Origin: an uncultured Eubacteriales bacterium
GTDB lineage: Bacteria > Bacillota > Clostridia > Christensenellales > RUG350
Direction: 5' to 3'
Assembly (NCBI GenBank): GCA_900315995.1
Contig: ONBF01000003.1
Location: forward strand, 1-46,618
DNA: 46,618 nucleotides
The notes beneath the pieces are model-generated. The model was not told the DNA's origin, searched no databases, and worked only from the letters and a program-made list of their open reading frames with translations. Both the position numbers and the translations under genes were made by a program. Within the stretch, counting starts at the first letter, position 1; each line of letters starts with the position of its first letter. Of this stretch, positions 1 to 8,838 are shown piece after piece.

Positions 1-14
1 GAAATGCTTCCGCA

Positions 15-44
15 ATTATAGCGCATAACCGACTATATCGGCAA
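15..44 (-). promoter_or_regulatory. Possible promoter reading off the left edge
   Basis: On the minus strand a TTGCCG hexamer (39-44) is followed after 18 bases by a perfect TATAAT (15-20). It would drive a gene beyond the left edge. The rest of 1-112 is AT-rich, with short repeats of AATACTATA near 80-105, and I see no gene there. Confidence 0.2.
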
Positions 45-112
45 CAGCGTTTTAATCAACGTTGTCATTGATAATGTTTAATACTATAATACCATAATAC
101 TATAAATATATT

Positions 113-299
113 TTATTTTATCGATTCGTATATTTCTTCGCAAGCGGACAAAAAAAGATCCGACGCTTGCGAATTCGGCTTGTAGTCAAACACCGCCAAC
201 TGATTTAACGTCGCTTCCGAGATCGCCGTCAATTTCTTTAACAGAGTGTTGTACGAAAATATATCATATTTTTCAACGATTTCTTTCAATTGCGCAACT
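113..299 (-). pseudogene. 3' part of a small ORF split by the IS element
   Basis: Reading leftwards from 299, an open frame gives 61 residues (beginning VAQLKEIVEKYD, ending EEIYESIK) and stops with TAA at 113-115. It has no start of its own and begins exactly where the right end of the IS200/IS605 element stops. Joined to the open frame at 1731-1774 it restores a continuous reading frame through an ACA codon, giving about 76 residues from an ATG. The product is not recognised. A weak resemblance to the C-terminal helices of DNA polymerase III delta (HolA), whose gene often lies near lepA/hemW in Firmicutes, cannot be confirmed. Confidence 0.55.
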
Positions 300-450
300 G
301 ACTTACTCCCACGATTAAAATCGTGGGGTTCTGCTCAAGCCCTGCCTACACAGAGTTTAACGAGCAACGAGAAAGTCCTTCCCGTTCTATGTTTATTGCC
401 GCATTCAAATCTCTATCGTGTTTTGTATGACACTTCGGACAAGTCCATTT
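300..450 (-). ncRNA. Predicted TnpB guide RNA (omega/reRNA)
   Basis: TnpB proteins of IS200/IS605 elements use an RNA that overlaps the 3' end of tnpB, runs through the right-end hairpin and continues into flanking DNA, which becomes the guide. Here tnpB stops at 346 and the perfect hairpin lies at 308-327, so the scaffold would end near 300. The guide would be the minus-strand flank starting AGTTGCGCAATTG. The position is inferred from family architecture; the 5' end and exact right end are not determined. Confidence 0.35.
308..327. repeat. IS right-end hairpin
   Basis: CCCACGATTAAAATCGTGGG is a perfect 20-base palindrome located just past the tnpB stop codon. Right-end hairpins of this kind are recognised by Y1 transposases and form the 3' part of the TnpB guide RNA scaffold. 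Confidence 0.8.
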
Positions 451-1461
451 CCTTACAGCAAGGTTTTTGACTTTTTCGTTCTTATGTCCGCAAACACTAC
501 AAGTTTGACTACTTGCAAAAAACTTATCCATTTTAACAACTCTATCACATTTGTATTCAAGAAATTCTACAAACATTGACCACCCGCAATCGTTTATTGC
601 CTGTGCTAATCTATGGTTCTTTTCCATATTCTTAACTGACAAATCTTCTATGCAAACTATGGAATAGTTATTTGCTATTTCTCTTGATACCTTATGACAG
701 AAATCCTCTCGTTGAAAAGCAATATGTTCGTGAAGTTTAGCAATTCTTTTCATAGCCTTTTTCCAATTATTGCTTTGTTCTTCTCTCTTCTTACCTTTCT
801 TGTATTTGCGAGATGCCGACCTTTGCAACACTCTTAATTTCTTTAAGTTGGATTTGAGATACTTTTGGTTTTCAAATATCTTTCCGTCACTTAATGTTGC
901 AAATGTCTTAATACCCAAATCTATACCTACACTCTTACCGTTATTCAACTCCTTTTTATCTTCACACTCATACAAAACGGAAATGAAATATCTATCTGTT
1001 GAAGTACATCTGATTGTGTATGATTTAATCTTGCCTTGAATTTCCTTGTTATGACCCTCATAGACTTTCACTTCACCTATCTTTGCAATCTTGACAATCC
1101 ATTTGTTGAAATCAAATTTGCAAGGAACAGGAATGCGAAAACTATCATTTGAGCCTTTCTTCTTGAACTTTGGAAATCCATTGTGCTTTTTGAAAAATGC
1201 TTTATATGCACTATCCATATTGAAAATTGCTTGTTGCAAAGATTGAGAAGGAACATCCTTTAAGAATGGTTTTTCCTCTTTCAATTCAACAAGTTTGTCC
1301 ATCAATTCATAGGAACTCAAATTTGTCTTGTCTTTCTTGTATGCTTGTATCTTTCTGTCAAGCATAGTGTTATAGACGAGCCTACAACATCCGCAAGTCT
1401 GCTTTATCAGTTCTCTTTGAGATGAATTAGGTTTAAGTTCGTATTTAATCGCTCTCAACAT
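346..1461 (-). CDS. tnpB: RNA-guided endonuclease TnpB (IS605 OrfB)
   Basis: The protein of 371 residues has the full TnpB layout. It has an N-terminal helix-turn-helix region starting MLRAIKYELKPN, a central beta domain with the GFPKFKKKG motif near 95-103, and a RuvC nuclease. The three RuvC acidic residues are visible: D181 in GIDLGIKTFA, E272 in VCIEDLS, and D351 in DRDLNAAINI. A zinc finger with C321/C324 and C341/C344 sits before the last RuvC motif. The length is near the family norm of 370-400 and no disruption is seen, so the nuclease is probably functional. Established biology: TnpB cleaves DNA next to a TAM, guided by RNA from the element's right end, and helps retain the element. 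It starts four bases after the tnpA relic stops. Confidence 0.93.
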   Translation of the reverse strand: MLRAIKYELKPNSSQRELIKQTCGCCRLVYNTMLDRKIQAYKKDKTNLSSYELMDKLVELKEEKPFLKDVPSQSLQQAIFNMDSAYKAFFKKHNGFPKFKKKGSNDSFRIPVPCKFDFNKWIVKIAKIGEVKVYEGHNKEIQGKIKSYTIRCTSTDRYFISVLYECEDKKELNNGKSVGIDLGIKTFATLSDGKIFENQKYLKSNLKKLRVLQRSASRKYKKGKKREEQSNNWKKAMKRIAKLHEHIAFQREDFCHKVSREIANNYSIVCIEDLSVKNMEKNHRLAQAINDCGWSMFVEFLEYKCDRVVKMDKFFASSQTCSVCGHKNEKVKNLAVRKWTCPKCHTKHDRDLNAAINIEREGLSRCSLNSV

Positions 1462-1464
1462 ATC

Positions 1465-1692
1465 TCACACATTCTTTTGGTTTTCAATATACTTCTCAAT
1501 GGTTTCTTCACTAATGCAACCTATGGTTTCACAATAGTATGACCTTGTCCAAAGATTAGGAAGTCTGCTTTTGAGAGTTGGAAATTCATCTCTCAATATA
1601 TTGCCAATCTTTCCTTTTAGGTTTTTCACTATCATAGCATATCTGATTAGTTTTTGCAAGTCTTAACTATTGCTAACATATCGTGCTTTCAT
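1465..1692 (-). pseudogene. tnpA: Relic of Y1 transposase TnpA
   Basis: An ATG at 1692 opens MKARYVSNS and is followed in frame by TAA (1663-1665). The same frame then continues with 64 residues matching the C-terminal part of IS200/IS605 TnpA: a helix with NLKGKIGNILRDEFPTLKSRLP, then LWTRSYYCETIG, and the tyrosine helix EETIEKYIENQK. The catalytic tyrosine region remains, but the HUH metal-binding segment is missing. Normal TnpA has about 130-150 residues, so at least half of the gene has been lost. The product cannot be an active transposase. Confidence 0.8.
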
Positions 1693-1725
1693 CCAACCAT
1701 TAAAATGGTTAGCTTTCCCGCACGA
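1681..1725. repeat. IS left-end hairpin
   Basis: AACCATTAAAATGGTT (1695-1710) forms a perfect inner hairpin. It is flanked by TCGTGC (1681-1686) and GCACGA (1720-1725), which pair with each other and extend the structure. It lies immediately upstream of the tnpA relic start, where the left-end recognition hairpin of IS200/IS605 elements is expected. Confidence 0.7.
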
Positions 1726-1730
1726 AGTTC

Positions 1731-1774
1731 GTAAAACTCATTTCGTTTAACGCGCCGAAAACGTTTCGTAACAT
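1731..1774 (-). pseudogene. 5' part of the IS-interrupted small ORF
   Basis: An ATG at 1774 opens MLRNVFGALNEMSF, and the frame runs to the inferred left end of the IS element at 1731. The frame is open back to a TGA at 1823-1825, so a slightly longer product with a non-ATG start is possible. Joined to the segment at 113-299 it gives about 76 residues. It lies shortly downstream of hemW on the same strand. No family is recognised. Confidence 0.45.
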
Positions 1775-1866
1775 ATACGCGTTATTTCTCTTGACGATTT
1801 CGTTGCATATAAGGCGCGGTTTTCAATACTTAATTCAATAAATTATAAAATCCGACGCACGTTATG

Positions 1867-2973
1867 TCAAACGTCTTTCGGTTTCAGAAGTTCCGCAATA
1901 ATCGCATTGCCGACGTAAACGTATTCGTCCGAAATTTTAACCCGTTCGTTCGATATATCCAAACATTTGTTCAAACGTTTGAGTGCGTCTTCTCTGCCGT
2001 TTGCGAAATCTATTCCGAATAACTCTTTGAATTTCTTGAACGGTAAGCCTTCGTCAAGCCTTAACGAAAGCATTATAAATTCGTTTTCCGCATCAGTAGC
2101 CGTCCGCTCGATTACCGTACGCGGTTTGCCGTCGATATAATCTTCAATACAATCCGTTTCCGCGTATCTTATACCATTACAGTAAGAGTGCGCCGCCACG
2201 CCCAGTCCCAAATATTCGTCCATCTTCCAATATTTGAGATTATGCCTACACTCGTATCCCTTCCGCGCGAAGTTGCTGACTTCATATCTGTTAAAACTTT
2301 TATTTGCAAGAGTTTCGCGCGTCGCATCGTACATACTTCGTTCAAGGTCGTCGTCCGTCACATAGCCCGATTTTCGCATAGGCGTATTATCTTCAACCGT
2401 CAACGCGTACGCCGATATATGCTTTACTTTATCCGCTAAGTCGTTAAGCGTATGTTCAACGTCCGCAAGCGTTTCGCTCGGTAAATCAAGCATAATATCC
2501 GCGCTGACGTTATCCGTCACGAATAAAGACGTTTCAAGCGCGCGTAAAGCAGTATCTCTATCGTGTAACCTGCCGATACGTTTAAGCGTCGTATCGTTCG
2601 TGCTTTGCACGCCGAAACTCAATCTCGTAACGCCTATACCTTTAAGTTCTTCGGCTTTGTTCTCGAAACTTTCGGGGTTGCACTCGACCGTAAACTCAGA
2701 TAAATTCAAGTTGAAACAGTCTTTGATACGATTGATTATACGCGTTAAATCTCCACTCTGCAAAGACGTGGGCGTTCCGCCGCCGATGTACATCGTGTCC
2801 ACCGTATAATCGCAAAACTCAAACGCACGATTCGGAATTTCTTCAAGCAGTGCGTCAATGTACGCGTCTCTCAAAGATAAATCCGCAGTCGATACGAAAT
2901 TGCAATAAGCGCACCGCGCTTTGCAAAACGGTATATGAATATATATGCCTAAATTCTTATTTGTCACCGTCAA
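1867..2973 (-). CDS. hemW: Radical SAM heme chaperone HemW (HemN-like)
   Basis: The protein of 368 residues has the radical SAM cluster motif C17-x3-C21-x2-C24 within [15 protein letters not shown], followed by the SAM-binding GGGTPT motif at 65-69. It continues with the NPES, LSFGVQS and DLPSE segments typical of HemW, and the C-terminal HemN_C-like region. HemW binds heme and helps insert it into respiratory proteins; it is not the coproporphyrinogen oxidase HemN. The gene overlaps the end of lepA by 17 bases. The possible starts are TTG (2973) or GTG (2967), with no clear Shine-Dalgarno, so translation may be coupled to lepA. lepA-hemW is a common Firmicutes pair. Confidence 0.92.
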   Translation of the reverse strand: MTVTNKNLGIYIHIPFCKARCAYCNFVSTADLSLRDAYIDALLEEIPNRAFEFCDYTVDTMYIGGGTPTSLQSGDLTRIINRIKDCFNLNLSEFTVECNPESFENKAEELKGIGVTRLSFGVQSTNDTTLKRIGRLHDRDTALRALETSLFVTDNVSADIMLDLPSETLADVEHTLNDLADKVKHISAYALTVEDNTPMRKSGYVTDDDLERSMYDATRETLANKSFNRYEVSNFARKGYECRHNLKYWKMDEYLGLGVAAHSYCNGIRYAETDCIEDYIDGKPRTVIERTATDAENEFIMLSLRLDEGLPFKKFKELFGIDFANGREDALKRLNKCLDISNERVKISDEYVYVGNAIIAELLKPKDV

Positions 2974-4765
2974 ATTTGAGAATCGTCATAAACGCTTCGC
3001 TCGGCACTTCGACCGTACCTACCTGACGCATACGCTTCTTACCCTCTTTCTGCTTTTCGAGAAGTTTCTTTTTACGCGTTATATCGCCGCCGTAACACTT
3101 GGCAAGAACGTCCTTTCGCATCGCTTTAACGGTTTCGCGCGCAATAACCTTTCCGCCTACCGCCGCCTGTATCGGCACTTCGAATAATTGTCTCGGAATA
3201 ACGTCCTTTAATTTTTCGGCAATGTTTCTGCCCCGCGCGTAAGCCTTGTCTTTATGCACTATGATACTGAGCGCGTCGCAAATATCACCGTTCAACAACA
3301 TATCGAGTTTGACGAGTTCGCTCGGCTCGTAACCTTTGATTTCGTAGTCCAAACTCGCATATCCTCTCGTTTTGCTTTTCAGTGCGTCGAAAAAGTCGTA
3401 AATTATTTCGTTAAGCGGCATATTGTAGTCGAGTTTTACTCTCGACGAATCGATATAAGTCATATTGACAAACTCGCCGCGACGGTCTTTACATAATTCC
3501 ATTATCGTGCCGACGTACTCTTGCGGAGTGTATATCTCGGCTTTTACCATAGGCTCTTCCATATGGTCGATTTCGCCTGCGGGCGGTAACTTACTCGGAT
3601 TGGATACTTCTACGACGTCACCGTCTGTCTTATATATTTTGTACGATACCGACGGAGCCGTCGTTATTATATCAAGATCAAATTCTCTTTCGAGCCGCTC
3701 TTCTATTATCTCCATATGCAAAAGTCCCAAAAATCCGCATCTGAACCCAAAACCCAAAGCCGTTGACGTTTCCGGCTCAAAACTCAAAGCCGCGTCGTTT
3801 AAGTTAAGTTTTTCAAGTGCGTCTTTAAGGTCGTCGTACTTCGCGCCGTCTGCGGGGTATATTCCGCAGTACACCATAGGCGTTACTTTCTTATATCCCG
3901 GCAACGCTTCCGCGGCGGGATTGTCAACGTTGATTATCGTATCCCCGACAGCCGTATCGGATACGGTCTTGATACTCGCCGCAATGTATCCGACTTCACC
4001 TGCGCCGAGTATTTCAACGGGAACGGTCTTAGGAGTAAATACGCCGACTTCGGTTACGTCAAATTCTTTACCACTCGACATCATACGTATGCGATCGCCT
4101 ACTTTTACCGTACCGTCAACGACGCGAACAAAACTCAAAGCGCCCTTATAGTTATCGTATACGGAATCGAATATAAGCGCCTTTAACGGTTTATTATCGT
4201 CGCACTTCGGCGCGGGTAAACGTTTGACGACTGCTTCAAGCAGTTCGTCGATACCTATGCCTTCCTTTGCCGAAACAAGTACGGCATTGTCGGTCGGCAA
4301 ACCTATGACTTCTTCTATCTCACGCTTCGTCCCTTCAACGTCCGCGCTTGCCAAATCTATCTTGTTGATTGCTATAAGTATTTCGAGATCGTGTTCAAGC
4401 GCAAGATAAACGTTGGTGAGCGTCTGCGCTTCAACGCCTTGCGTTGCATCCACTACAAGTATAGCGCCCTCACACGCGGCAAGACTTCTTGATACTTCGT
4501 ATGTAAAGTCCACGTGTCCCGGAGTGTCGATTAAATTAAGCACATATTCTTCACCGCCGTAATTATAAAACATACGGACGGGCTGTAACTTAATCGTTAT
4601 ACCCCTCTCGCGCTCTATATCCATACTGTCCAATAACTGCTCTTCCATATCGCGCGACGATACGGTGGACGTGCGTTCGATAAGTCTGTCCGCAAGAGTA
4701 CTCTTGCCGTGGTCTATATGCGCTATTATACAAAAATTGCGAATTCTGTCTTTATTCGTTGTCAT
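2957..4765 (-). CDS. lepA: Elongation factor 4 (LepA)
   Basis: This translational GTPase of 602 residues is the usual LepA length. The P-loop AHIDHGKST (15-23), switch segment [13 protein letters not shown] (80-84) and NKID (134-137) are intact. The EF-G-like domains follow, then the LepA-specific C-terminal domain ([34 protein letters not shown]). It acts on the ribosome during translation elongation or biogenesis. A candidate extended -10 on the minus strand (TGTTAGAAT, with TAGAAT at 4796-4801) lies about 30 bases upstream of the ATG; no convincing -35 is visible. hemW overlaps its 3' end. Confidence 0.97.
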   Translation of the reverse strand: MTTNKDRIRNFCIIAHIDHGKSTLADRLIERTSTVSSRDMEEQLLDSMDIERERGITIKLQPVRMFYNYGGEEYVLNLIDTPGHVDFTYEVSRSLAACEGAILVVDATQGVEAQTLTNVYLALEHDLEILIAINKIDLASADVEGTKREIEEVIGLPTDNAVLVSAKEGIGIDELLEAVVKRLPAPKCDDNKPLKALIFDSVYDNYKGALSFVRVVDGTVKVGDRIRMMSSGKEFDVTEVGVFTPKTVPVEILGAGEVGYIAASIKTVSDTAVGDTIINVDNPAAEALPGYKKVTPMVYCGIYPADGAKYDDLKDALEKLNLNDAALSFEPETSTALGFGFRCGFLGLLHMEIIEERLEREFDLDIITTAPSVSYKIYKTDGDVVEVSNPSKLPPAGEIDHMEEPMVKAEIYTPQEYVGTIMELCKDRRGEFVNMTYIDSSRVKLDYNMPLNEIIYDFFDALKSKTRGYASLDYEIKGYEPSELVKLDMLLNGDICDALSIIVHKDKAYARGRNIAEKLKDVIPRQLFEVPIQAAVGGKVIARETVKAMRKDVLAKCYGGDITRKKKLLEKQKEGKKRMRQVGTVEVPSEAFMTILKFDGDK

Positions 4766-4843
4766 TGTTTATCCGATTATTTATTTAATATGAATATTCT
4801 AACATACGTTATTGAGTTTTGACACCGTTTGAGCGCAATTTAC

Positions 4844-4871
4844 AAAAAGGATTCGGCTGAGCCGAATCCTT
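4844..4871 (-). terminator. Intrinsic terminator after the zinc-ribbon gene
   Basis: A perfect stem formed by AAGGATTCGGC and its complement (4847-4871) is followed on the minus strand by a run of T. It lies seven bases after the stop of the acidic zinc-ribbon gene and ends the ftsH transcript before lepA. Confidence 0.85.
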
Positions 4872-4877
4872 AATCAA

Positions 4878-5420
4878 TCACTTTTTGCTTTTCTTCGATT
4901 TCTTCGGTTTGATTTCTTCTTCGTCGTCAAAGTCGTCTTCGTTGTCCGGCTCTTCAAGATCAGCTTCACTTAACGACTTTGTCGCCTCTTCCACTTCGTC
5001 AAATTCGGCATCCAAATCGTCCTTGCGCTTTTTGTCATATTCGTCTTCGTCGTCGAAAGACTCTTCGTCCCAATCGGCTTCGTCCGCTTCTATTTGCGAA
5101 AGCGATACAAGCTCGATATCGTCTTCTTCTCTCGACGATAATTCGCCTTCTTGATCGCCGAATTGTTCGGGTTCCATTTCGCTGTCGTCGTTCTTATCGC
5201 CTTTATCCGCACGTTCGGCTATGCACTGTTCACACATTTCTTCGCCGGGACCGATGTAATTGACTTTACATATCGGACAAAGTTGAACTTCTTCAAACGC
5301 CATATCGCCGTCCATTTCGTCGCTTATCCCCGCAAGCTCTTTCTTGCAAACTTCACAAAGATCTTCGTTCTCTTTAATATAATTAAGCTCGCATCTCGGA
5401 CACTTCTTGTATTTGCCCAT
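4878..5420 (-). CDS. Acidic protein with two N-terminal zinc ribbons
   Basis: The product has about 180 residues. The N-terminal third carries two treble-Cys modules: CPRC...LCEVC and CPIC...MCEQC, each a pair of CxxC knuckles about 15 residues apart. The rest is very acidic and low in complexity (DEESFDDEDEYD, DEEEI) and ends in a lysine-rich tail, KPKKSKKSKK. I chose the ATG at 5420, not the upstream TTG, because AAGGGG lies seven bases before it. It follows ftsH by 14 bases and shares its terminator, so it is co-transcribed with the protease. The function is unknown; the zinc ribbons suggest a nucleic-acid or protein adaptor. Confidence 0.8.
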   Translation of the reverse strand: MGKYKKCPRCELNYIKENEDLCEVCKKELAGISDEMDGDMAFEEVQLCPICKVNYIGPGEEMCEQCIAERADKGDKNDDSEMEPEQFGDQEGELSSREEDDIELVSLSQIEADEADWDEESFDDEDEYDKKRKDDLDAEFDEVEEATKSLSEADLEEPDNEDDFDDEEEIKPKKSKKSKK

Positions 5421-5434
5421 ATTCAATCCCCTTA

Positions 5435-7426
5435 TTATTCCGACTTTTTACCGTCGCCGGTTTTATCGTCGGTATCTTTTATTTCTTTTTCGATTTTAAC
5501 GTCGGACACTTCCGCATCTTCTGTCTTATTAAGCGGTACGGACGTTTCGCTCTCTGAGTTTTTTTGCGGTTTTTCTTCGATTTCGTCAAGACGTTTATCG
5601 GATAAAACTTCGCTTGCGGTTGCGCCGCCCATCAACGCTTCGACTTCCGCGGTATAAATCGTTTCTTTCTCATACAATACTTTAACCATATTGTCAAGTA
5701 TGGAACGATTTTCTTTAAGCAATTTTAATGCCGTACTATATGCTGTGTCAAGTATTTTTTTAATCTCGGCGTCAATTTTTGTAGCCATATTTTCGGAATA
5801 GGTGTGCTGCGCCTGATAATCGCGTCCGATAAACACTTCGTGACTGCCGCCTAAAAAGAACGTGCCGACTTCTTCGCTCATACCCCACTCGGTAACCATT
5901 TTACGCGCCATCTCGGAAGCGCGCTGTATATCGTTGCTTGCACCCGTGCTTATATCTTTAATAACTATCTCCTCAGCCGCACGTCCGCCGAGCATCATGG
6001 CTATATCGTCCAAAAGTTCGTTTTTGGTAACGTGATTGTCGTCCGTTTCGGGACGTGATAAAGTATAGCCCGCTGCCGCGCCTCTCGGAATAATGCTTAC
6101 TTCCTGCACCTGATCGCAATGCGGTAAAAGTTTTGCGACAATCGCATGCCCCGACTCGTGATAAGCGGTTATTCTCTTATCCGATTCCGTTACAAGCCTG
6201 CTTGTTTTACGCGGTCCGGCTATTACTTTATCTATACCTTCGAGTATATCGTGCATCACTATAACTTTTCTGTCGTCACGCGCCGCAAAAATCGCAGCTT
6301 CGTTCAAAAGGTTTTCTATATCGGCACCCGTAAAACCGCTTGTCATACGCGCAAGCACCTTAAAGTCTATGTCGTTACCGAGCGGTTTGTTACGGCTGTG
6401 AACTTTGAGAATAGCTTCTCTGCCACGAACGTCGGGCGCGTTGACGTAAATCTGTCTGTCGAATCTTCCCGGACGTACCAACGCGGGATCCAAAATGTCC
6501 GCGCGGTTGGTAGCTGCCATTACGATAATGCCGTCGTTGTTGGTAAAACCATCCATCTGAACGAGTAATTGATTAAGCGTTTGCTCGCGTTCGTCGTGTC
6601 CGCCGCCCAAGCCCGTTCCGCGCTGACGTCCCACCGCATCTATTTCGTCGATAAAGACGATACACGGCATATTGTTTTTAGCTTGATCGAACAAGTCTCT
6701 CACACGAGACGCGCCGACGCCTACGAACATTTCGACAAAATCCGAACCGCTTATGCTGAAAAACGGCACTCCCGCTTCGCCTGCAACCGCTTTCGCAAAC
6801 AACGTTTTACCCGTTCCGGGAGGACCTACCAAAAGTACGCCTTTCGGTATTCTCGCGCCAACGTCCGTGAATTTCTTCGGACTTTTGAGAAACTCCACGA
6901 TTTCTCTTAATTCTTCCTTTTCTTCTTCGGCTCCCGCAACGTCAGTAAACCTTACCTTTGAAGCGTTAAGCATCCGCGCTTTCGTTCTGCCGAACCCCAT
7001 CGCTTTATTGTTGGCACCCATACTCTGACGGAACATTACGAATAAAAGCACTCCGAGCGCCACGAGCCCCAATATCGGTAACAGCGAAAATATCCAACTG
7101 CCTTGATTGGGGTCATTGTAAATAACGGCTACATTTTTGCCTTCCGTTATAGCTAAAACGCTTGCGCGGTTGGCTATATAACAGTACGCATCGTATTTCG
7201 ACGGAAAACGTTCTGCCGATGATATACTTGAATTCTTATACAAAACTCTGCAAGTGTAATCTCCGCTTATATAAATTCGGTCTACTTCACCGGCATTGAT
7301 TTTTTGCTGCAACGTCGAATACTCTATCTCTTGCGCCTTGTTTGTCAATTTATCGAATAGTATAATCCCTCCGACAAAAAGCGCAATCACCAAGAGTACT
7401 GTAATTATTGTCTTCGAAACTTTCAT
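5435..7426 (-). CDS. ftsH: ATP-dependent zinc metalloprotease FtsH
   Basis: This membrane-anchored AAA+ protease has 663 residues. TM1 is at about 7-24, followed by a short extracytoplasmic domain and TM2 at 111-132. The AAA domain has Walker A GPPGTGKT (201-208), Walker B IVFIDE (256-261) and the second region of homology with its RPGRFDR finger near 318-324. The protease motif HESGH is at 423-427. It degrades unassembled membrane proteins and regulatory proteins. The C-terminus is a charged tail rich in Glu/Asp/Lys. A good promoter lies directly upstream, so it is transcribed separately from the tilS-hpt group, although those genes lie in the same direction upstream. Confidence 0.98.
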   Translation of the reverse strand: MKVSKTIITVLLVIALFVGGIILFDKLTNKAQEIEYSTLQQKINAGEVDRIYISGDYTCRVLYKNSSISSAERFPSKYDAYCYIANRASVLAITEGKNVAVIYNDPNQGSWIFSLLPILGLVALGVLLFVMFRQSMGANNKAMGFGRTKARMLNASKVRFTDVAGAEEEKEELREIVEFLKSPKKFTDVGARIPKGVLLVGPPGTGKTLFAKAVAGEAGVPFFSISGSDFVEMFVGVGASRVRDLFDQAKNNMPCIVFIDEIDAVGRQRGTGLGGGHDEREQTLNQLLVQMDGFTNNDGIIVMAATNRADILDPALVRPGRFDRQIYVNAPDVRGREAILKVHSRNKPLGNDIDFKVLARMTSGFTGADIENLLNEAAIFAARDDRKVIVMHDILEGIDKVIAGPRKTSRLVTESDKRITAYHESGHAIVAKLLPHCDQVQEVSIIPRGAAAGYTLSRPETDDNHVTKNELLDDIAMMLGGRAAEEIVIKDISTGASNDIQRASEMARKMVTEWGMSEEVGTFFLGGSHEVFIGRDYQAQHTYSENMATKIDAEIKKILDTAYSTALKLLKENRSILDNMVKVLYEKETIYTAEVEALMGGATASEVLSDKRLDEIEEKPQKNSESETSVPLNKTEDAEVSDVKIEKEIKDTDDKTGDGKKSE

Positions 7427-7477
7427 ATTTTCTTTTTCCTCCGTGGATAAATAAGTATCCGCTATTCTTGAAAAATA

Positions 7478-7505
7478 ATTATAGCATAATAATCGTATAT
7501 TACAA
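7478..7505 (-). promoter_or_regulatory. ftsH promoter
   Basis: On the minus strand TTGTAA (7500-7505), a 16-base spacer and TATAAT (7478-7483) with an extended -10 (TGCTATAAT) lie about 50 bases upstream of the ftsH ATG. The site sits immediately after the stop codon of the upstream VanW-like gene. Confidence 0.65.
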
Positions 7506-7507
7506 AA

Positions 7508-8821
7508 CTAATTTCGCATTAATGTGTAATATACAAATAATTTTGCCGTTTTATCAAAGTAATTTCCGATTTCGTCGTCATTTTCGAACGTTCTTTGTTT
7601 GGTTCCGCGCTTAATAACCCCTGCCGACGTGCCGTACTCATCGCGCCTTATGCGCTTTCTCTCTATTAATCTCCCGTCTTTATATTTCGATAAATACGCT
7701 TCGCTTACGTATCCGTAATGCGCATTTACGACGGTTTCTTCGTCTCCCGTAAACATTTCGTCCGAATATATGATTTCGGGTGAGGGCGGCTTGATAACTT
7801 TCAAAATTTTACTGTCAACTTTATATTTGACGCCGTCGTCCATATAACCGTATACCGAAACGGTCAATACCTTGTCTTTTACAGTAGTTTCGATATATAC
7901 TTTACCGCCCGTATCGTTAATGAATCTCAAATCACTCGACGTACTGACCATAGCGTCCGTAGACGGCGGAACGTAACTTGCGGCAAGCGTATGCGCATTA
8001 ACGGACGTTACTGTCAACCCCGCTCGCAAAACCGCATTGTAAAGCGTGGTCGACACTTGACATACTCCGCCGCCTATACCTTTCACATATACTCCGTCTT
8101 TAATTATATTCGCTTCTTTATATCCACGCTTCGCACTTCGCTCTCCTACCGCTTCGTTAAACGAAAATATCGCTCCTTCGTCCAATACAGTACCGTTAAC
8201 CGCTTTGGACGCAAGCGAAATATTGGTGCTTCGCGACGCGCCCGACGTTTTGAACGAAGTCGAAAACTCGCCTATCAAACGCGTTTTCCTTTCAAGTTCT
8301 GCGCGCGTTACATTCGGCTTTAATTCGTTAAACACGATTTCAAGCACGCTGTCGGGCGCGCTTAAAGTCTTGACAAAATCGGTAAAAAATTTCATCTCGT
8401 CGACTTCTCTGCCGCTCGATTCTTTTTCATACGTGAATTTATTTGTTTCGCGCGCGTGAAAATACGCCTTTGCGTCCTTTGCCGATACATACAAAGAATC
8501 AATCAGCTTCTTTACGTCCGCCCCGAGTCCGTTGTACATATGATCAAGTACGGTATAGCGTTCTACGCCGTTATTGACATATTCATAATATACGTCGGTC
8601 AAACCGTATGCGTCGGATAAATATAATTTCATTTGCGGATTTTCTTCGTATGATTTCGATAAAAGCACATCGTCCCCGCTTTTGATAACCACGCGTCTTA
8701 AAACCGTTACTTCTTCGGTATCGCGTCCAATCGCCCAACTCGCGCTTACGCATAATATCGAAAACGTGAAAATCGCCGAAATTATAAATACTTTCGCAAA
8801 TACCTTAAAGTAATCTTTCAT
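7508..8821 (-). CDS. VanW-like family protein, membrane anchored
   Basis: The product has 437 residues with one N-terminal membrane segment (about 8-30) and a long extracytoplasmic part. The centre carries the VanW signature: FNEAVGERSAKRGYKEA, then GGGVCQVSTTLYNA and the following VNAHTLAASYVP. The C-terminal region after about 350 resembles a G5-like beta module. VanW domains occur in Gram-positive envelope proteins, often next to peptidoglycan-binding or G5 domains; their biochemical role is unclear. Vancomycin resistance should not be inferred, because no vanA/vanH/vanX genes are present. It is the last gene of the metF-metH-tilS-hpt unit, 17 bases after the PHP gene. Confidence 0.85.
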   Translation of the reverse strand: MKDYFKVFAKVFIISAIFTFSILCVSASWAIGRDTEEVTVLRRVVIKSGDDVLLSKSYEENPQMKLYLSDAYGLTDVYYEYVNNGVERYTVLDHMYNGLGADVKKLIDSLYVSAKDAKAYFHARETNKFTYEKESSGREVDEMKFFTDFVKTLSAPDSVLEIVFNELKPNVTRAELERKTRLIGEFSTSFKTSGASRSTNISLASKAVNGTVLDEGAIFSFNEAVGERSAKRGYKEANIIKDGVYVKGIGGGVCQVSTTLYNAVLRAGLTVTSVNAHTLAASYVPPSTDAMVSTSSDLRFINDTGGKVYIETTVKDKVLTVSVYGYMDDGVKYKVDSKILKVIKPPSPEIIYSDEMFTGDEETVVNAHYGYVSEAYLSKYKDGRLIERKRIRRDEYGTSAGVIKRGTKQRTFENDDEIGNYFDKTAKLFVYYTLMRN

Positions 8822-8838
8822 ACGGTATTAGGTATTTG

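Larger units (their letters stand above)
300..1730 (-). mobile_element. IS200/IS605-family element with intact tnpB and relic tnpA
   Basis: The element is bounded by subterminal hairpins at 308-327 and 1681-1725, with no terminal inverted repeats, as expected of single-strand transposing IS200/IS605 elements. On the minus strand the order is left end, tnpA relic, tnpB, right end. The left end follows TTTTAC, which resembles the TTAC target of IS608. The ends given here are those that restore an open frame in the interrupted ORF, so they are inferred. Without a functional TnpA in cis the copy should not move unless another element supplies the transposase. Confidence 0.75.

Noticed and set aside
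3465-4151. Plus-strand open frame opposite lepA
   Set aside because: It is antisense to a conserved gene, low in complexity (Ser/Thr/Pro), with no ribosome site or family match.
4819-4824. TTGACA on the plus strand upstream of lepA
   Set aside because: No -10 box at a suitable distance and no plus-strand gene follows.
7508-8821. Vancomycin resistance function for the VanW-like gene
   Set aside because: VanW-like domains are common in non-resistant Firmicutes, and no resistance genes (vanHAX type) are nearby.
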